64,000 nucleotides of DNA from Sphingobium arseniciresistens (GTDB taxonomy: Bacteria; Pseudomonadota; Alphaproteobacteria; Sphingomonadales; Sphingomonadaceae). The stretch is from positions 62,001 through 126,000 of the forward strand of contig JARFNK010000013.1 in assembly GCA_029167225.1 (NCBI GenBank), in the 5' to 3' direction. Positions 1 through 9,543 of the stretch are shown one piece after another. A model generated the notes under the pieces. That model was given only the letters and a program-made list of their open reading frames with translations, searched no databases and had not been told where the DNA came from. Position 1 is the stretch's first letter. Every line of letters starts with the position of its first letter. The position numbers were made by a program, and so were the translations under genes.

Positions 1-591
1 GCGGAGATCGGCGCGAAATTCCGCCAGTCCGACGTTTCGCTCAACGTCACCGGCTTCTGGGCGGAAACCAGCGAGCTCAACCTGCAGACGGTCAGCCGTG
101 CCGACGGTACGCTGGGGCTGGACATCATTGCCCGCACCTATCGGGCCTATGGTGCCGAACTGGAGGGCGGCATCCGTCGCGGTCCCTTCAGCCTGACGGC
201 CGGCGCGACCCTGACCCATGCGGAAATCGCCCAGGATTCGCTCAACCCGGTGCTGGAGGGCAACGTCCCCCGCCACCAGGCGAAGCTGATCTTCCAGGCG
301 ACGCCGCAGTTCGAGGTCGAGCAGTTCACTGCGGGCTTCAACGTGGTGGGCACCACCAGCAGCTACACGCAGGACACCAACCAGTTGAAGCTGCCCGCTT
401 TCACTACCGTTGGCGCCTTCCTGCAATATCGTCCCGTGAGCCGGGTCGAGCTGTCGATGAACGTCAACAACCTGTTCGACGTGACGGGCCTGACCGACGT
501 TGCCCAGCCTGCGATCCCCGCGAGCGGCTTCGTATCGGCGCGGGCCATCAATGGGCGGACGATCTCGACATCGCTGCGCTTCACCTTCTGA
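1..591 (+). CDS. TonB-dependent receptor, C-terminal part (5' cut by window edge)
   Basis: The open frame enters at base 1 and runs 196 residues to a stop. It shows the alternating polar/hydrophobic strands of an outer-membrane beta-barrel, the typical late motif ending VNNLFDVTG, and a final aromatic residue (LRFTF), the signature for Bam-dependent assembly. Such receptors import siderophores or other large substrates using TonB energy. The plug domain and signal peptide lie outside the window, so the substrate cannot be inferred. A stem-loop follows 14 bases after the stop. Confidence 0.85.
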   Translation, partial: AEIGAKFRQSDVSLNVTGFWAETSELNLQTVSRADGTLGLDIIARTYRAYGAELEGGIRRGPFSLTAGATLTHAEIAQDSLNPVLEGNVPRHQAKLIFQATPQFEVEQFTAGFNVVGTTSSYTQDTNQLKLPAFTTVGAFLQYRPVSRVELSMNVNNLFDVTGLTDVAQPAIPASGFVSARAINGRTISTSLRFTF

Positions 592-604
592 TTTCGCAAC
601 CGGC

Positions 605-630
605 AGCCGGGGTACTGAGGCGCCCCGGCT
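605..630 (+). terminator. Terminator-like hairpin after the receptor
   Basis: A perfect 8-bp GC-rich inverted repeat (AGCCGGGG / CCCCGGCT) with a 10-base loop sits just after the receptor stop and before the chemoreceptor gene. It lacks a clear T-tract, so intrinsic termination is likely but not certain. Confidence 0.5.
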
Positions 631-666
631 CGCCACCGCGAGCCCAAGGGAACTCAATCAAGAGTG

Positions 667-2532
667 ATGACCATGCTGAAATCAATGAAGATACCGAGGA
701 AGCTTGGGCTGTCCTTCCTCCTGATATGCGCGTCGGCAGCGACGATGATGATCGTGTTCTTCATGAACATCTCGATGATCCGCACATCGACGGACAAGAA
801 CAACCTCAGCCAGTCCATCCATGCCAAGACGCTGACGCTGGAGACGGCTCTGCTTCGACAGAACAGCCAGTTGCGCGGCTTCCTCGTCACCGCGGATGCT
901 TCCTATCTGAAAAGCTATGATGAAGCGCGGGACGAATATGACCAGACTTCAGTCGAGCTGGAAGCGCAGCTGAGCGATCCGGCCCTGCATGATGCCCTGC
1001 TGAAATCGCGCGAGGAGACTCTCTCCTGGCGCAAGAACTGGGGTGATCGGCTGATCGGCCTCGTAAAGGCAGGTCAGCGGGATGCGGCCCAGGCCCAGAC
1101 ACGGAGCGCCGGCAAGGCCGTGCTCGTGAGCGCGGCGGTTCTGCCGTTGCGCGCCATTCGCGACGCACAGGCGACCCTGATCGCAGAGAATTCGGAGCGA
1201 CAGGAAAGCGCCATCCACACCGCCACCGTCGTCCTGATCGTGGGCGGGCTGGTGCTTATCGGCGTCGCCATCACCCTTGCGATCATGCTGAGCGGCATGA
1301 TTGCGCGCCCGATCTCGGGGCTCACCAAGACCATGGCCAGCCTGGCTGCGGGCCAGAACGATATCGCCGTGCCTGATACCGATCGTGGCGACGAACTGGG
1401 CGACATGGCGCGCGCGGTACTGGTCTTCCGCGATGCTGCGATCGCCAAGCAGGCGTCCGATGCGGCGAGCGCGGAGGCGGAGGCTGCACAGAGGCTGGTG
1501 GTCCAGACGATCTCGTCGCATCTTTCCGAAGTGGCCAACTGCAACCTGACGGCAGAGATCAGTCGGGAGTTTCCGGGGGAATATGCGGCGCTGAAGACCA
1601 ATTTCAACGACGCCGTGGCCGCGTTGCGCGGACTGATTTCCTCGGTCATGGAATCGACTGCGTCGATCCGTACGGGATCGGGCGAGATTGCGCAGGCATC
1701 GGAGGATCTCGCGCGCCGCACGGAAGCCAATGCCGCGAGCCTTGAGCAGACGTCGGCCGCAGTCATCCAGATGGATGGGCGGCTGAAGGCTACCGCCGAG
1801 GCGGCCAATCGCACGGTCGAGCGGGCGGACGACACGATGGCGACGGTGAATGGCGGCCGCGAGACCGCCGAGGAAGCCGTGCAGGCGATGACCCGCGTGG
1901 CCGACAGCGCCAAGGGCATCGACAGCGTCATCGAGGGGCTGGACAAGATCGCCTTCCAGACCCGCGTTCTTGCCATGAATGCGGCGGTGGAAGCGGGGCG
2001 TGCCGGAGAGGCCGGTCGTGGCTTCGCCGTCGTCGCCGACCTCGTCTCTGCCTTGGCGATGCGCGCCGAGGAAGAAGCCGGCCGCGCACGGGACCAGTTG
2101 ACCGCGACGCAGACGGACATCTCCACCGCCGTCCAGGCCGTGCAGAAAGTAGATCACGCACTCGCCGACATTTCCGTGGGCGTGGGCGAAGTGCATAATC
2201 TGCTGGGCGACATGGCCGCCGACAATCATGCGCAATCGACCGCGATCACGGAGATCAGCACGGCGATCAGCACCATGGATCATTCGACGCAGCAAAATGC
2301 GGCGATGGTCGAGGAAACCTCTGCCGCGGCGCGGAACCTTGCCAGCGAGGTTACGGCGCTCTCGGACCAGGCCAGCCAGTTCAACGTCGGCAAGGTATCG
2401 AAGGCGACGGGACGGGCAATGGGAGCGGCAGCAGGGCGCTTTGTCGGAAACGTGAAGCCGTTGCCGGTTGCTGCAGTGGCCGCGCTGGCACGACCGCGCA
2501 CGGCTGCGGATGACGACTGGCAGGCGTTTTGA
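667..2532 (+). CDS. Methyl-accepting chemotaxis protein with CHASE3-like sensor
   Basis: This is an inner-membrane chemoreceptor of about 621 residues that would signal to CheA/CheW. In order it has a transmembrane helix (about 15-37), a helical periplasmic region resembling CHASE3 (about 40-180), a second transmembrane helix (about 185-210), a HAMP domain and a coiled-coil signalling domain. The hairpin tip is recognisable (IAFQTRVLAMNAAVEAGRAG), though the usual NLLALNAAVEAARAG is altered in several positions. The C-terminus DDDWQAF resembles the CheR/CheB-tethering pentapeptide. The start is uncertain: GTG 664, ATG 667 or ATG 673 are all in frame, and no strong ribosome site settles it. 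Confidence 0.9.
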   Translation: MTMLKSMKIPRKLGLSFLLICASAATMMIVFFMNISMIRTSTDKNNLSQSIHAKTLTLETALLRQNSQLRGFLVTADASYLKSYDEARDEYDQTSVELEAQLSDPALHDALLKSREETLSWRKNWGDRLIGLVKAGQRDAAQAQTRSAGKAVLVSAAVLPLRAIRDAQATLIAENSERQESAIHTATVVLIVGGLVLIGVAITLAIMLSGMIARPISGLTKTMASLAAGQNDIAVPDTDRGDELGDMARAVLVFRDAAIAKQASDAASAEAEAAQRLVVQTISSHLSEVANCNLTAEISREFPGEYAALKTNFNDAVAALRGLISSVMESTASIRTGSGEIAQASEDLARRTEANAASLEQTSAAVIQMDGRLKATAEAANRTVERADDTMATVNGGRETAEEAVQAMTRVADSAKGIDSVIEGLDKIAFQTRVLAMNAAVEAGRAGEAGRGFAVVADLVSALAMRAEEEAGRARDQLTATQTDISTAVQAVQKVDHALADISVGVGEVHNLLGDMAADNHAQSTAITEISTAISTMDHSTQQNAAMVEETSAAARNLASEVTALSDQASQFNVGKVSKATGRAMGAAAGRFVGNVKPLPVAAVAALARPRTAADDDWQAF

Positions 2533-2547
2533 GGCTATTGACCGCCG

Positions 2548-2583
2548 CCGTGCCGCAACCTTTTCGAAGGGCGCGCGGCACGG
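2548..2583 (+). terminator. Terminator-like hairpin after the chemoreceptor
   Basis: CCGTGCCGC and GCGGCACGG form a perfect 9-bp stem around an 18-base loop, starting 15 bases after the chemoreceptor stop. The loop contains TTTT rather than the 3' side. Confidence 0.45.
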
Positions 2584-2653
2584 TGGCGGGCATGGCTTTG
2601 TCTGATCCAGACCCACTGCTTTGTTGTCGCCGAAGCCGGCGAGGGAATCCTTC

Positions 2654-3700
2654 ATGAACATGATCGCGCATATCGGTGGCTGCGGCGAACTCAAGCGCCA
2701 GGCTATGGTCGCGCGTGATCTTGGCTCGCCCTTTGTCGCTGCCGTACTGGAAGCGGGGGAACGCCAGCTTCACCACGCGCCGCTGACCGCCCAGCTCATC
2801 TTGTGCTGGCCGCATGCGCCCTCGGCCGCTGCGCTCGCAATGCGTTTCAATGCGGCCCTCCACGCGATTGCCCGGCGCGGTTCGGTCCCGATGCTCAGTG
2901 CGCTCTACCGGGGCGAGCACGACAACTTCGATGGCGCGATTGCGGCTGCGCTCGCCGCCGAAGATCAATTCGTCTTCGCCCGGATGCATCACACGCCGCA
3001 GACCAATGAGGTTGGTCGCGCGGCAGCCATCGGTGCTGCGCTGATGGTCGCGCATGGGCGTTTAGGGTTGCCGTTCGAGCTTCTGGAGCTTGGGTCTAGC
3101 TGCGGACTCAATCTCAATCTTGCTCACTATGCCTATGATTTAGCTGGCGTCGTTGCTGGCACAATGGGCTCGGCCGTGCAGGTTATGCCGGCATGGCGTG
3201 GGCCAGCCCCCACCGCCGCGCCGATTGATGTAGACGCCGCGCGTGGCGTGGACCTCAATCCTCTGGACGCGGGGAACGAGGCGACCCGACATCTGCTGCT
3301 CTCCTATGTCTGGGCCGATCAGCCGCAGCGCGCCGCTCGCCTGGAGCAGGCACTCGCCCTTGCACAGCGCCATCCGCCTCGGATCGACAAGGGCAATGCC
3401 GTGAGCTGGCTCGCGGCCCGGTTGAGCGAACCGCAGCAGGCGGGGCGGTGCCGGGTCGTGTTCCACTCCATGGTCCTGCAGTATCTCAGGGACAAGGACC
3501 GGCAGGCTGTCATCGGGATGATCGAGGATGCGGGCACTCGCGCGAGCTGGGAACGGCCGCTTGCATGGATCAGTTTCGAATGGACCCCGACACGGAGCGA
3601 GGTCCAGCTATGGCTCACCTGCTGGCCGAGCGGGGAAGGGCGATTGCTGGCGACATGCCATGCCTATGGCGATTGGATAGAGTGGCAGGGACAAGGCTAA
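2654..3700 (+). CDS. DUF2332 family protein
   Basis: A protein of 348 residues recognisable as DUF2332 by LLELGSSCGLNLNL, DLNPLD, VVFHSMVLQYL and the final HAYGDWIEW. The GSSCGLN segment resembles a nucleotide/SAM-binding glycine loop, but the biochemical role of the family is not known to me. ATG 2654 is preferred over the upstream TTG 2621 because GAGGGA lies seven bases before it. No signal peptide is seen, so it should be cytoplasmic. It appears to be a single-gene unit between two hairpin- or gap-bounded neighbours. Confidence 0.75.
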   Translation: MNMIAHIGGCGELKRQAMVARDLGSPFVAAVLEAGERQLHHAPLTAQLILCWPHAPSAAALAMRFNAALHAIARRGSVPMLSALYRGEHDNFDGAIAAALAAEDQFVFARMHHTPQTNEVGRAAAIGAALMVAHGRLGLPFELLELGSSCGLNLNLAHYAYDLAGVVAGTMGSAVQVMPAWRGPAPTAAPIDVDAARGVDLNPLDAGNEATRHLLLSYVWADQPQRAARLEQALALAQRHPPRIDKGNAVSWLAARLSEPQQAGRCRVVFHSMVLQYLRDKDRQAVIGMIEDAGTRASWERPLAWISFEWTPTRSEVQLWLTCWPSGEGRLLATCHAYGDWIEWQGQG

Positions 3701-3920
3701 AGCGCCTGACCGCCAGTCGGCGATGCAGCCGTGGACGGGCGCCATAAGATATTGAAAAAATGCCGCTTCTCGAATCTCCTGACGAACGGCTCCACCGGGC
3801 GATATCGCGGCGGCGCGATCATTATTATGTTTATCAAAGAAATTCGGGGATGGTTGCGCCGGGCTCAAGCCATATTTAACCTCCAGAAATAATGGGAAGG
3901 GGAAAGGGGCACGAGATATC

Positions 3921-4379
3921 ATGCGGCCAACTGAAATTATCCGGGAATGGTTCGACGCGGAATCTCTCGAAGTTCAGAGTGACATTGCGTTTCTCACCGT
4001 TGCGCAGCTTGCGGACGTATCTTCCGTTCTGGACAGCCCGGCCGGCACGATCGCCGCCCTGCGCGACTGGTTGACGCCGGGCGAGTCGGAAATCAGTTTC
4101 CGTACCGTTGGAAAGGCACTCAGTTTTATCGCCGTGTTCGAAGACACGTTCAACGATCGATTCACCGCCGAAGGATGGCAGGGGCCGCGCAACATTTTTG
4201 ATGATGTCGCCGCCAATCCTCCGCATCAGGCGATCCAGGCAGCGGCCGGTGCCAGCCTTGCAATGATGTCAAGAAAACAGGCGGAATGGGCCGCCGTTGG
4301 GGAGCGGTGGGAGAGCCTCAAGGTCAGGCTGACGCATGAACATTTCGAACGCTGGAGGCTGGGGCGCGTTACCATGTAA
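3921..4379 (+). CDS. Hypothetical protein
   Basis: I do not recognise this 152-residue acidic protein. It is predicted to be soluble and mostly helical, with no signal peptide, membrane segment or metal-binding cluster. The C-terminus has a conserved-looking run of Trp and charged residues (AEWAAVGERWESLKVRLTHEHFERWRLG). A purine-rich GGGAAGGGGAAAGGGG stretch about 11 bases before the ATG supports the start. The ~220 bases before it hold no other gene that I can see; they are locally AT-rich near 3820-3890, which fits a promoter. Confidence 0.6.
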   Translation: MRPTEIIREWFDAESLEVQSDIAFLTVAQLADVSSVLDSPAGTIAALRDWLTPGESEISFRTVGKALSFIAVFEDTFNDRFTAEGWQGPRNIFDDVAANPPHQAIQAAAGASLAMMSRKQAEWAAVGERWESLKVRLTHEHFERWRLGRVTM

Positions 4380-4578
4380 TCGTGGGCCTTTCAGACGGCG
4401 TTCGTCCGCCAGCAGGACATCGCGGGCAACGCTGCGCATTGCGGCAGGCGCTTTATCCGCTCTTTCGCGCGAAATTTCTGGTGATGCCAGAGCGCGTTGC
4501 GGGGTGAGCGATCGCCCATCCCCAACCGTCGACCCATGGCGCCCGGCTATGGCGCGATCGGCCCGCCGCTCAAAGACA

Positions 4579-4606
4579 AGGCGCCCTCCGTTTCCGGAAG
4601 GCGCCT
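4579..4606 (-). terminator. Terminator of the TonB-dependent receptor at 4622-7021
   Basis: AGGCGCC and GGCGCCT form the base of an extended stem (12 positions with one mismatch) around a short loop, 15 bases beyond the receptor stop on the minus strand. It is followed on that strand by TGTCTTTG, a weak T-rich tail. Confidence 0.65.
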
Positions 4607-4621
4607 CGTCCTCTGGAGCGA

Positions 4622-7021
4622 TCAATATTTGATGCGCGCCTCGATACCGAAGGTGCGCGGGTTGATCACGGCCTGCTTGTAGTAGCGCACGACCACCCCG
4701 TCGTTGACGCCAATGCGTGAGCGGTCCTGATCAACCGATGCTACGGCATATTTGTCGAAGATGTTGTTCGCGAACAGGCTGACGCTGTACAATTCCGTCT
4801 CATATGTCAGCGATGCCCGGTGCAGCACATAGCTGGGGATCTTTGTGCCATAGGCACGATCCCAACCGAGCCGTGAAACCACGTTGCCCCGATAGGTTGC
4901 GGTCCAATTGGTGATGAGCTTTCCGTCCATCATCGGCAAGGTGTAGGTTGCGCCAAGGCTACCCGAATTCTTCGCCGAACCCGGCAGGCGGTCCCCCTTG
5001 AGCGCGTCGAGCTGGACGAAACGGTTGCTGTAATCGTTCGGTGTCTCCCGAATGGTGATGATGCCGGGGACATCTTCGGTCAGCTTGGCGTCGGTGTAGG
5101 AATAAGTCCCCTGGATATTCAGGGCGGTTATGGGCCTGAACTGGAATGACGTTTCAAAGCCCTGCGACTTGGCCTTGCCACCGTTCACCGTAATGCCCGC
5201 AATGCCGTTCAGGGTAGCGGAAGCGACCTGAATGCCCTGCCACTTGACCTGGAAGATGTCGAAGTTGAACGACAGCTTGCGATCGAAAAGCTGGGTACGG
5301 ACGCCGATCTCTGCGTTCTTTGTCGTATCCGGACCGTACTGAAGTTCGTCCGGCAGGGCGCAGATATTCTGGCCGGGCGGCAGGGGATCGTCGCAGGGCG
5401 CGACCGTGTTCGGGCCGCCGATGCGATAGCCCTTGCTGTATGTCGCATAGGCCATCAGGTCCGGCGTGAAATTGTAGGATGTGTTGAATTTCCACACCCA
5501 GCCATCCTTCTTCGCGTTGCCGCCATTTACGGTCTTGTCATAGGGGCTGAGCGGCTGCCCGAGCAGCGGCAGAGTCTGGGCGCCTGCGATGCCCGATGTA
5601 TATTTGAAATAGCGGGCGCCGCCGGTGATTTGCCATTCTGGCGTGATCTTGAACGAGCCTTCGCCGAAGATCGCCTTCTCCGTCACCTTTGACGTGGTGT
5701 AGGAGACATATTCAAGCTCGTCGGGGTTGGTGGCGAGATCGACCCAGGGATGTCCGGGGACATGCTCGGAATAGTCGCGCTGCAGTTTCTGCTCGTTGTA
5801 GAAGCCGCCAAGCACCCAGCTGAACGGGCCGCCATGGCGCGAAACGAGGCGGACTTCCTGGTTGAACTGCTTGCGGACGGATTCGCTCTCATTCCAGCTG
5901 GTGAAGGCTGGGAACAGCTCATAGTCATAGTCGAGATCGAGCAGCAGATCGGTATTGTCGCCCTGTGTTCGAACTTTGACATTGGTATAGGCGGTCGTCG
6001 AGACGAGGTCCGCGATATCCGCGATGTTCGCGTTGACTTCCATACTGACGAGGTGCGCGTGACGATTGACCGGCTCGATATAGCGGCTGGCATTCTGGTA
6101 CTTGCCAGTCCCGAGCACGCCGGCGCTGTTGGACTGCGCGCCATCGCTCTTGGTCTGCTGATAGGCGTAGGTGAAATCGACCTTCAGGTCGTCGCTGGTC
6201 TGGAGCAGCAACTGGTTACGGGAGGTGAAAGTCTTCTCGAAATTGAGGTTCTTCTGCTTCCGCAGGTTCGCCGCATAGCCGGCATCCGACACGCTGCTGG
6301 TGCCGCTCGGCTGCGGCAGCGATACCCCCGGCTCCTGGATAAGCAGCGGATAATCGATGAAGCCGGGATCATAATAATAGCCCGTGGCGGTGCGGAACGC
6401 GATGTGATCCTTGACGATCGGGATGTTGACGACGGCATCGGCCTGATAGCCGGGCTTGCTGGCATGGCTCTTGCCGTAGAAGCGCCCATGCGCTTCGCCT
6501 TCGAAATTCTCCAGGTCGGGCCGATTGGGGATATAGCGTATCGCGCCGGCCAGTGTGCCGAGACCGTAAAGCGTGCCCTGCGGCCCGAGCAGCGTTTCCA
6601 CCCGATCGATGTCGATCAGCTTGAAGTCGTAGTAAAGCGGCACTTCACCCAGATAGATGCCCATCGCGGTGTCATAGCTGTTGCCGCTTGCATCCACGTC
6701 GGAAGCGCTCAGACCGCGAAGCACGATCGTTCCGGTCGAGCGCGGGCCGGTATCCGAAATGGTCATGCCAGGCGTGAACGCGGCGAGATCTCCCACATCG
6801 TCGATCCGCTGGCGCGCAAGCTCCTCCGAACCGATTGCGGAGATGTTGATCGGCGTTTCCATGATCGTCGTGTTGCGGCGGGTGCCGGTGACGATGATGG
6901 AATCGGCATCGCTGGCAGCGTCAGCCGGCGCATCCTGCGCGATCGCTGGCGTCACGAGCCCCATGCCCGTGAACATGGTTGCGGATAAGAGCCCCAGTCT
7001 CAGTTTCGCGCGAAATGTCAT
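4622..7021 (-). CDS. TonB-dependent receptor
   Basis: A complete outer-membrane receptor of 799 residues. A Sec signal peptide ends at TPAIAQ (about residue 29). It is followed by a short linker with a TonB-box-like SIIVTGTRR, the plug domain (about 45-160, with GLSASDV and QGTLYGLGTLAGAIRYI) and a 22-strand barrel ending in the aromatic RIKY. GGGGAAGC lies just before the ATG. The pattern of the plug fits the large sphingomonad group that takes up diverse organic molecules rather than one known siderophore. It is co-oriented with the hydroxylase gene upstream, but 192 bases separate them, so it probably has its own promoter. Its position beside the guanidine region suggests, but does not show, a role in importing the relevant substrate. 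Confidence 0.92.
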   Translation of the reverse strand: MTFRAKLRLGLLSATMFTGMGLVTPAIAQDAPADAASDADSIIVTGTRRNTTIMETPINISAIGSEELARQRIDDVGDLAAFTPGMTISDTGPRSTGTIVLRGLSASDVDASGNSYDTAMGIYLGEVPLYYDFKLIDIDRVETLLGPQGTLYGLGTLAGAIRYIPNRPDLENFEGEAHGRFYGKSHASKPGYQADAVVNIPIVKDHIAFRTATGYYYDPGFIDYPLLIQEPGVSLPQPSGTSSVSDAGYAANLRKQKNLNFEKTFTSRNQLLLQTSDDLKVDFTYAYQQTKSDGAQSNSAGVLGTGKYQNASRYIEPVNRHAHLVSMEVNANIADIADLVSTTAYTNVKVRTQGDNTDLLLDLDYDYELFPAFTSWNESESVRKQFNQEVRLVSRHGGPFSWVLGGFYNEQKLQRDYSEHVPGHPWVDLATNPDELEYVSYTTSKVTEKAIFGEGSFKITPEWQITGGARYFKYTSGIAGAQTLPLLGQPLSPYDKTVNGGNAKKDGWVWKFNTSYNFTPDLMAYATYSKGYRIGGPNTVAPCDDPLPPGQNICALPDELQYGPDTTKNAEIGVRTQLFDRKLSFNFDIFQVKWQGIQVASATLNGIAGITVNGGKAKSQGFETSFQFRPITALNIQGTYSYTDAKLTEDVPGIITIRETPNDYSNRFVQLDALKGDRLPGSAKNSGSLGATYTLPMMDGKLITNWTATYRGNVVSRLGWDRAYGTKIPSYVLHRASLTYETELYSVSLFANNIFDKYAVASVDQDRSRIGVNDGVVVRYYKQAVINPRTFGIEARIKY

Positions 7022-7213
7022 ATGCTTCCCCTTTTTTGGTTAAGACCTCCCGTGCCCTGACGCTTCTTCGCCAGAACCTGAGTGTTTTGTTTTGAAAACC
7101 TTGGTCGATATACCGGCCATCGCTTTTGCGGTTATTGGCCGATGCTTTTGCTACCCGACTTTTATAAAATCCCTCTAAGCGTGGCGTGCGACGTTATTAT
7201 CCTGTTCACCCGG

Positions 7214-8254
7214 TCAGTTTGCCGTCGACGGGGCGTCGCCCCGCTTCTCCCTGATCCTCTCGATCAACGGTCGAAACGGAAATGTGAATTGCTCCCAGAT
7301 CGTCAGCCGCTTGCGCTCGTCCTGGCCGACGATGGCAGATTCGCCTTCGCGATAGGTGCCGAAAATGCGATCGATCAGGATCAGCGAGTTGGCGTAGTTG
7401 CAACGGGTGGCCTCGTAATCCACCGAATGATGAAGGCTGTGATGCCGGATCGTCGTGAAGAAGAAGGAGTAGAAGGGCGGCGGATCGGAACGCACATTGG
7501 CATGGGCGAAGCCGGAAACGACGCCCAGGACATTGAAGGCACAGAAAATGGCGGCTTTGTCGAAATCGAACAGCGCGACCACGCTGAGGCTGATCAGAAA
7601 CAGCTCGATGGGATTGCCGACATAGCCCTTCATCGCGTTCAATTGCGTGATGTGATGATGCGGCGCATGGGTGAGCCAGAACGGCGTCGAATTATGCATC
7701 AGCCGGTGCATCCAGTACTGGCCGAATTCGATCAGGAAAATCACCAGCGCGACCTGCGCGAGGAAGGGCATGTGCGCGGTCCATGGCGTCGTGATGCCAA
7801 GGGAGGCCTTGGCGGCTTCCAGTGGCCCATCGGCCAGCGTGCTCGTGAGCCAGGAGATGCCCGTATAGCCGAGAAGCACGTAGAAAAGGTCGGTCGCGAA
7901 CTCACGCTTGTTCAGTCGCCAGCCGGCATGGCGTTCCAGAACCCATTCGAGCGCGAGTATGAATGCCGTCGTAAGGCTGCCCGCAATGACCATGGACCAG
8001 GGATGGTCGATCCAGGATTTGGGGCCGATCGCCCAGAACAGAACGACCGCCACGACCGCGGCTGCTGGAATAAGATTGACCGCCAGTCGCTTAAGGGCGC
8101 CATCGCCGTGCGTCGTTCTGCCATCGCTGGCGTCTGTCGAGCTGGAGGACAGACTGAAATGAGATTGGCCAGAATTCGCGCTAATCTGGGCGACACTGAT
8201 GGTCGATTGCAGATCCCCTGAGAGTGCAGCGTTGCAGGCCGGCTGTTGATCCAT
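7214..8254 (-). CDS. Sterol desaturase / fatty-acid hydroxylase family di-iron membrane protein
   Basis: A 346-residue integral membrane enzyme of the fatty acid hydroxylase superfamily. The histidine clusters that bind two irons are visible: HRLMH, HAPHHH, HAN and HHSLHH, followed by the family's late DRIFGTYRE. Four or more hydrophobic segments flank them. Members hydroxylate or desaturate C-H bonds of lipids or other hydrophobic molecules with O2. GAGGGAGA before ATG 8254 supports the start. About 95 bases upstream lies a copy of the operator shared with the guanidine genes (8350-8379), which suggests co-regulation. The substrate is unknown. Confidence 0.85.
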   Translation of the reverse strand: MDQQPACNAALSGDLQSTISVAQISANSGQSHFSLSSSSTDASDGRTTHGDGALKRLAVNLIPAAAVVAVVLFWAIGPKSWIDHPWSMVIAGSLTTAFILALEWVLERHAGWRLNKREFATDLFYVLLGYTGISWLTSTLADGPLEAAKASLGITTPWTAHMPFLAQVALVIFLIEFGQYWMHRLMHNSTPFWLTHAPHHHITQLNAMKGYVGNPIELFLISLSVVALFDFDKAAIFCAFNVLGVVSGFAHANVRSDPPPFYSFFFTTIRHHSLHHSVDYEATRCNYANSLILIDRIFGTYREGESAIVGQDERKRLTIWEQFTFPFRPLIERIREKRGDAPSTAN

Positions 8255-8349
8255 AGAAAATCTCCCTCAAGCCGGCAGCCGGCTTGACCTTTTGATCCTC
8301 TCTCTCTCCTGCTGGTGTCGCTCTCCGGCGTTAGGGCACACGGTATTGA

Positions 8350-8379
8350 TATTACGGAATGGGTCAAGAGTATTATTTG
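8350..8379. promoter_or_regulatory. Operator-like element, copy C
   Basis: TATTAC-N14-GTATTATTTG, upstream of the minus-strand hydroxylase gene. It has the same half-site and exactly the same 14-base spacing as copies at 11788 and 14553. The surrounding 314-base gap (8255-8568) otherwise holds only the hairpin at 8466. Confidence 0.5.
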
Positions 8380-8465
8380 AAGTCGGGGCGATGGTGTCGG
8401 TTCGCCGGAAAAATCCCTCAAAACCGTCATTTTCATAAAATCGACGTAATATGGATTTGCGGCAC

Positions 8466-8497
8466 CCGCCGCCTTGCCTGAGCGGGCAAGGCGGCGG
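8466..8497 (-). terminator. Strong hairpin after the beta-propeller operon
   Basis: CCGCCGCCTTGCC and GGCAAGGCGGCGG form a perfect 13-bp stem with a 6-base loop, 71 bases past the propeller stop on the minus strand. No long T-tract follows on either strand. It likely ends the 11663-8569 operon. Confidence 0.6.
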
Positions 8498-8568
8498 TGG
8501 TTGCATCTCACGCCATCGGCGCGCCACCGCCGATTCGTTCGCTGCCGGTCAGAGCCGGATCGACGCCC

Positions 8569-9513
8569 CTAGTTTTTGCCTTCCGCCGCCTCGCTCCACC
8601 AGGACAAAGTGTGGACGTCATGCGCGGTCGTCCAGAGGCCGGAGGGAGTATATCGCAAGGCACCGCTGCCGGAGGCCTTGCCGGCGCGGGCAAGTATCGC
8701 CAACGAGTTGGGGTCGATCGCCACGAAGGTCTGATCTTCCGTGGTGCGCAACCAGACCTTTCCGCCGCCCGTGTCGATGTCGCCATAGATCAGGGTGGTG
8801 CCGACCTTCACCCGGCCGGACACCGCAACCGTGGAGGGATCGACCCGAGCGACCGTGCCGTCGCCCTGTTCCTGCACCCAGACGGCGCCTTCGCCGGCAG
8901 CAAGAAAGCCCGGCTGCTTGCCCAATGCGATGGTGTGGGACACCGCATCGGCCTTGGGATCGATCCGCTGGAGCGACTGCGCCTTGCCGCTGGCCGCCCA
9001 AAGCGCGTCGAATCCGAAGGCGAGATAGGATGTGCCGGGCGCCACGCTAATGGATGCCACCACCTTATCCGTGGCCGGGTCGATCCGGGCGATTTTTCCG
9101 GTCGTTTCGCTGGGCGCCCATATCGAACCAGCCCCCGCGACGACATTGAGTTCGCCGCTTGGTCCGACGCCGGCCGGGATGGTCGCAAGGACATGGGCAG
9201 TCTTGGGGTCAATCCGGTACACCTCGCCGCCCTTGCAATTGGCGACCCAAAGCGATCCAAAGGCGATTACCATCGCCCCGCATGGCTTCGGCACGGCAAC
9301 GGAGGCCAGCTTGCCCTTGGTCGACCATTGCTCGACCCGCCCGGCGTTGGTTGCCCACACCGTGCTGCCGTCGACCGCCAGAAAGTCGGCGAAGCCCGGC
9401 ACGCTGAGCGCCTGCTCCTTCAGCGCCGCCGGATCTGGCGGCGCAGCAGCAGCCGGCGGGGTGGCAGTGCACAGCGTGGCTACAAACAGCGTTAAACCAA
9501 CGACCTTCTTCAT
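8569..9513 (-). CDS. Secreted beta-propeller protein (virginiamycin B lyase-like / YVTN-like fold)
   Basis: A 314-residue exported protein. A Sec signal peptide (MKKVVGLTLFVATLCTATPPAAAA) precedes about six repeats with a common pattern of the type VW.....G.V.RIDP.T..V...I.VG, as in GEVYRIDPKTAHVLATI, GKIARIDPATDKVVASI and GTVARVDPSTVAVSGRV. This is characteristic of six- or seven-bladed propellers such as SMP-30 and virginiamycin-lyase relatives. No catalytic metal set is obvious. GGAGAAAG precedes the ATG. It is the last gene of an apparent operon with two metallo-beta-lactamase-fold genes, so it may present or bind their substrate in the periplasm. Confidence 0.8.
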   Translation of the reverse strand: MKKVVGLTLFVATLCTATPPAAAAPPDPAALKEQALSVPGFADFLAVDGSTVWATNAGRVEQWSTKGKLASVAVPKPCGAMVIAFGSLWVANCKGGEVYRIDPKTAHVLATIPAGVGPSGELNVVAGAGSIWAPSETTGKIARIDPATDKVVASISVAPGTSYLAFGFDALWAASGKAQSLQRIDPKADAVSHTIALGKQPGFLAAGEGAVWVQEQGDGTVARVDPSTVAVSGRVKVGTTLIYGDIDTGGGKVWLRTTEDQTFVAIDPNSLAILARAGKASGSGALRYTPSGLWTTAHDVHTLSWWSEAAEGKN

Positions 9514-9543
9514 GCGCTTTCTCCTGCCCGGATATCCGGTGCC

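Noticed and set aside
949-2694. Long minus-strand frame opposite the chemoreceptor
   Set aside because: It mirrors a gene with strong motif support and shows only Arg/His/Gly-rich low-complexity translation.
5750-6988. 412-residue plus-strand frame inside the TonB receptor gene
   Set aside because: The receptor on the other strand has signal peptide, plug and barrel; the plus frame has no domain pattern.
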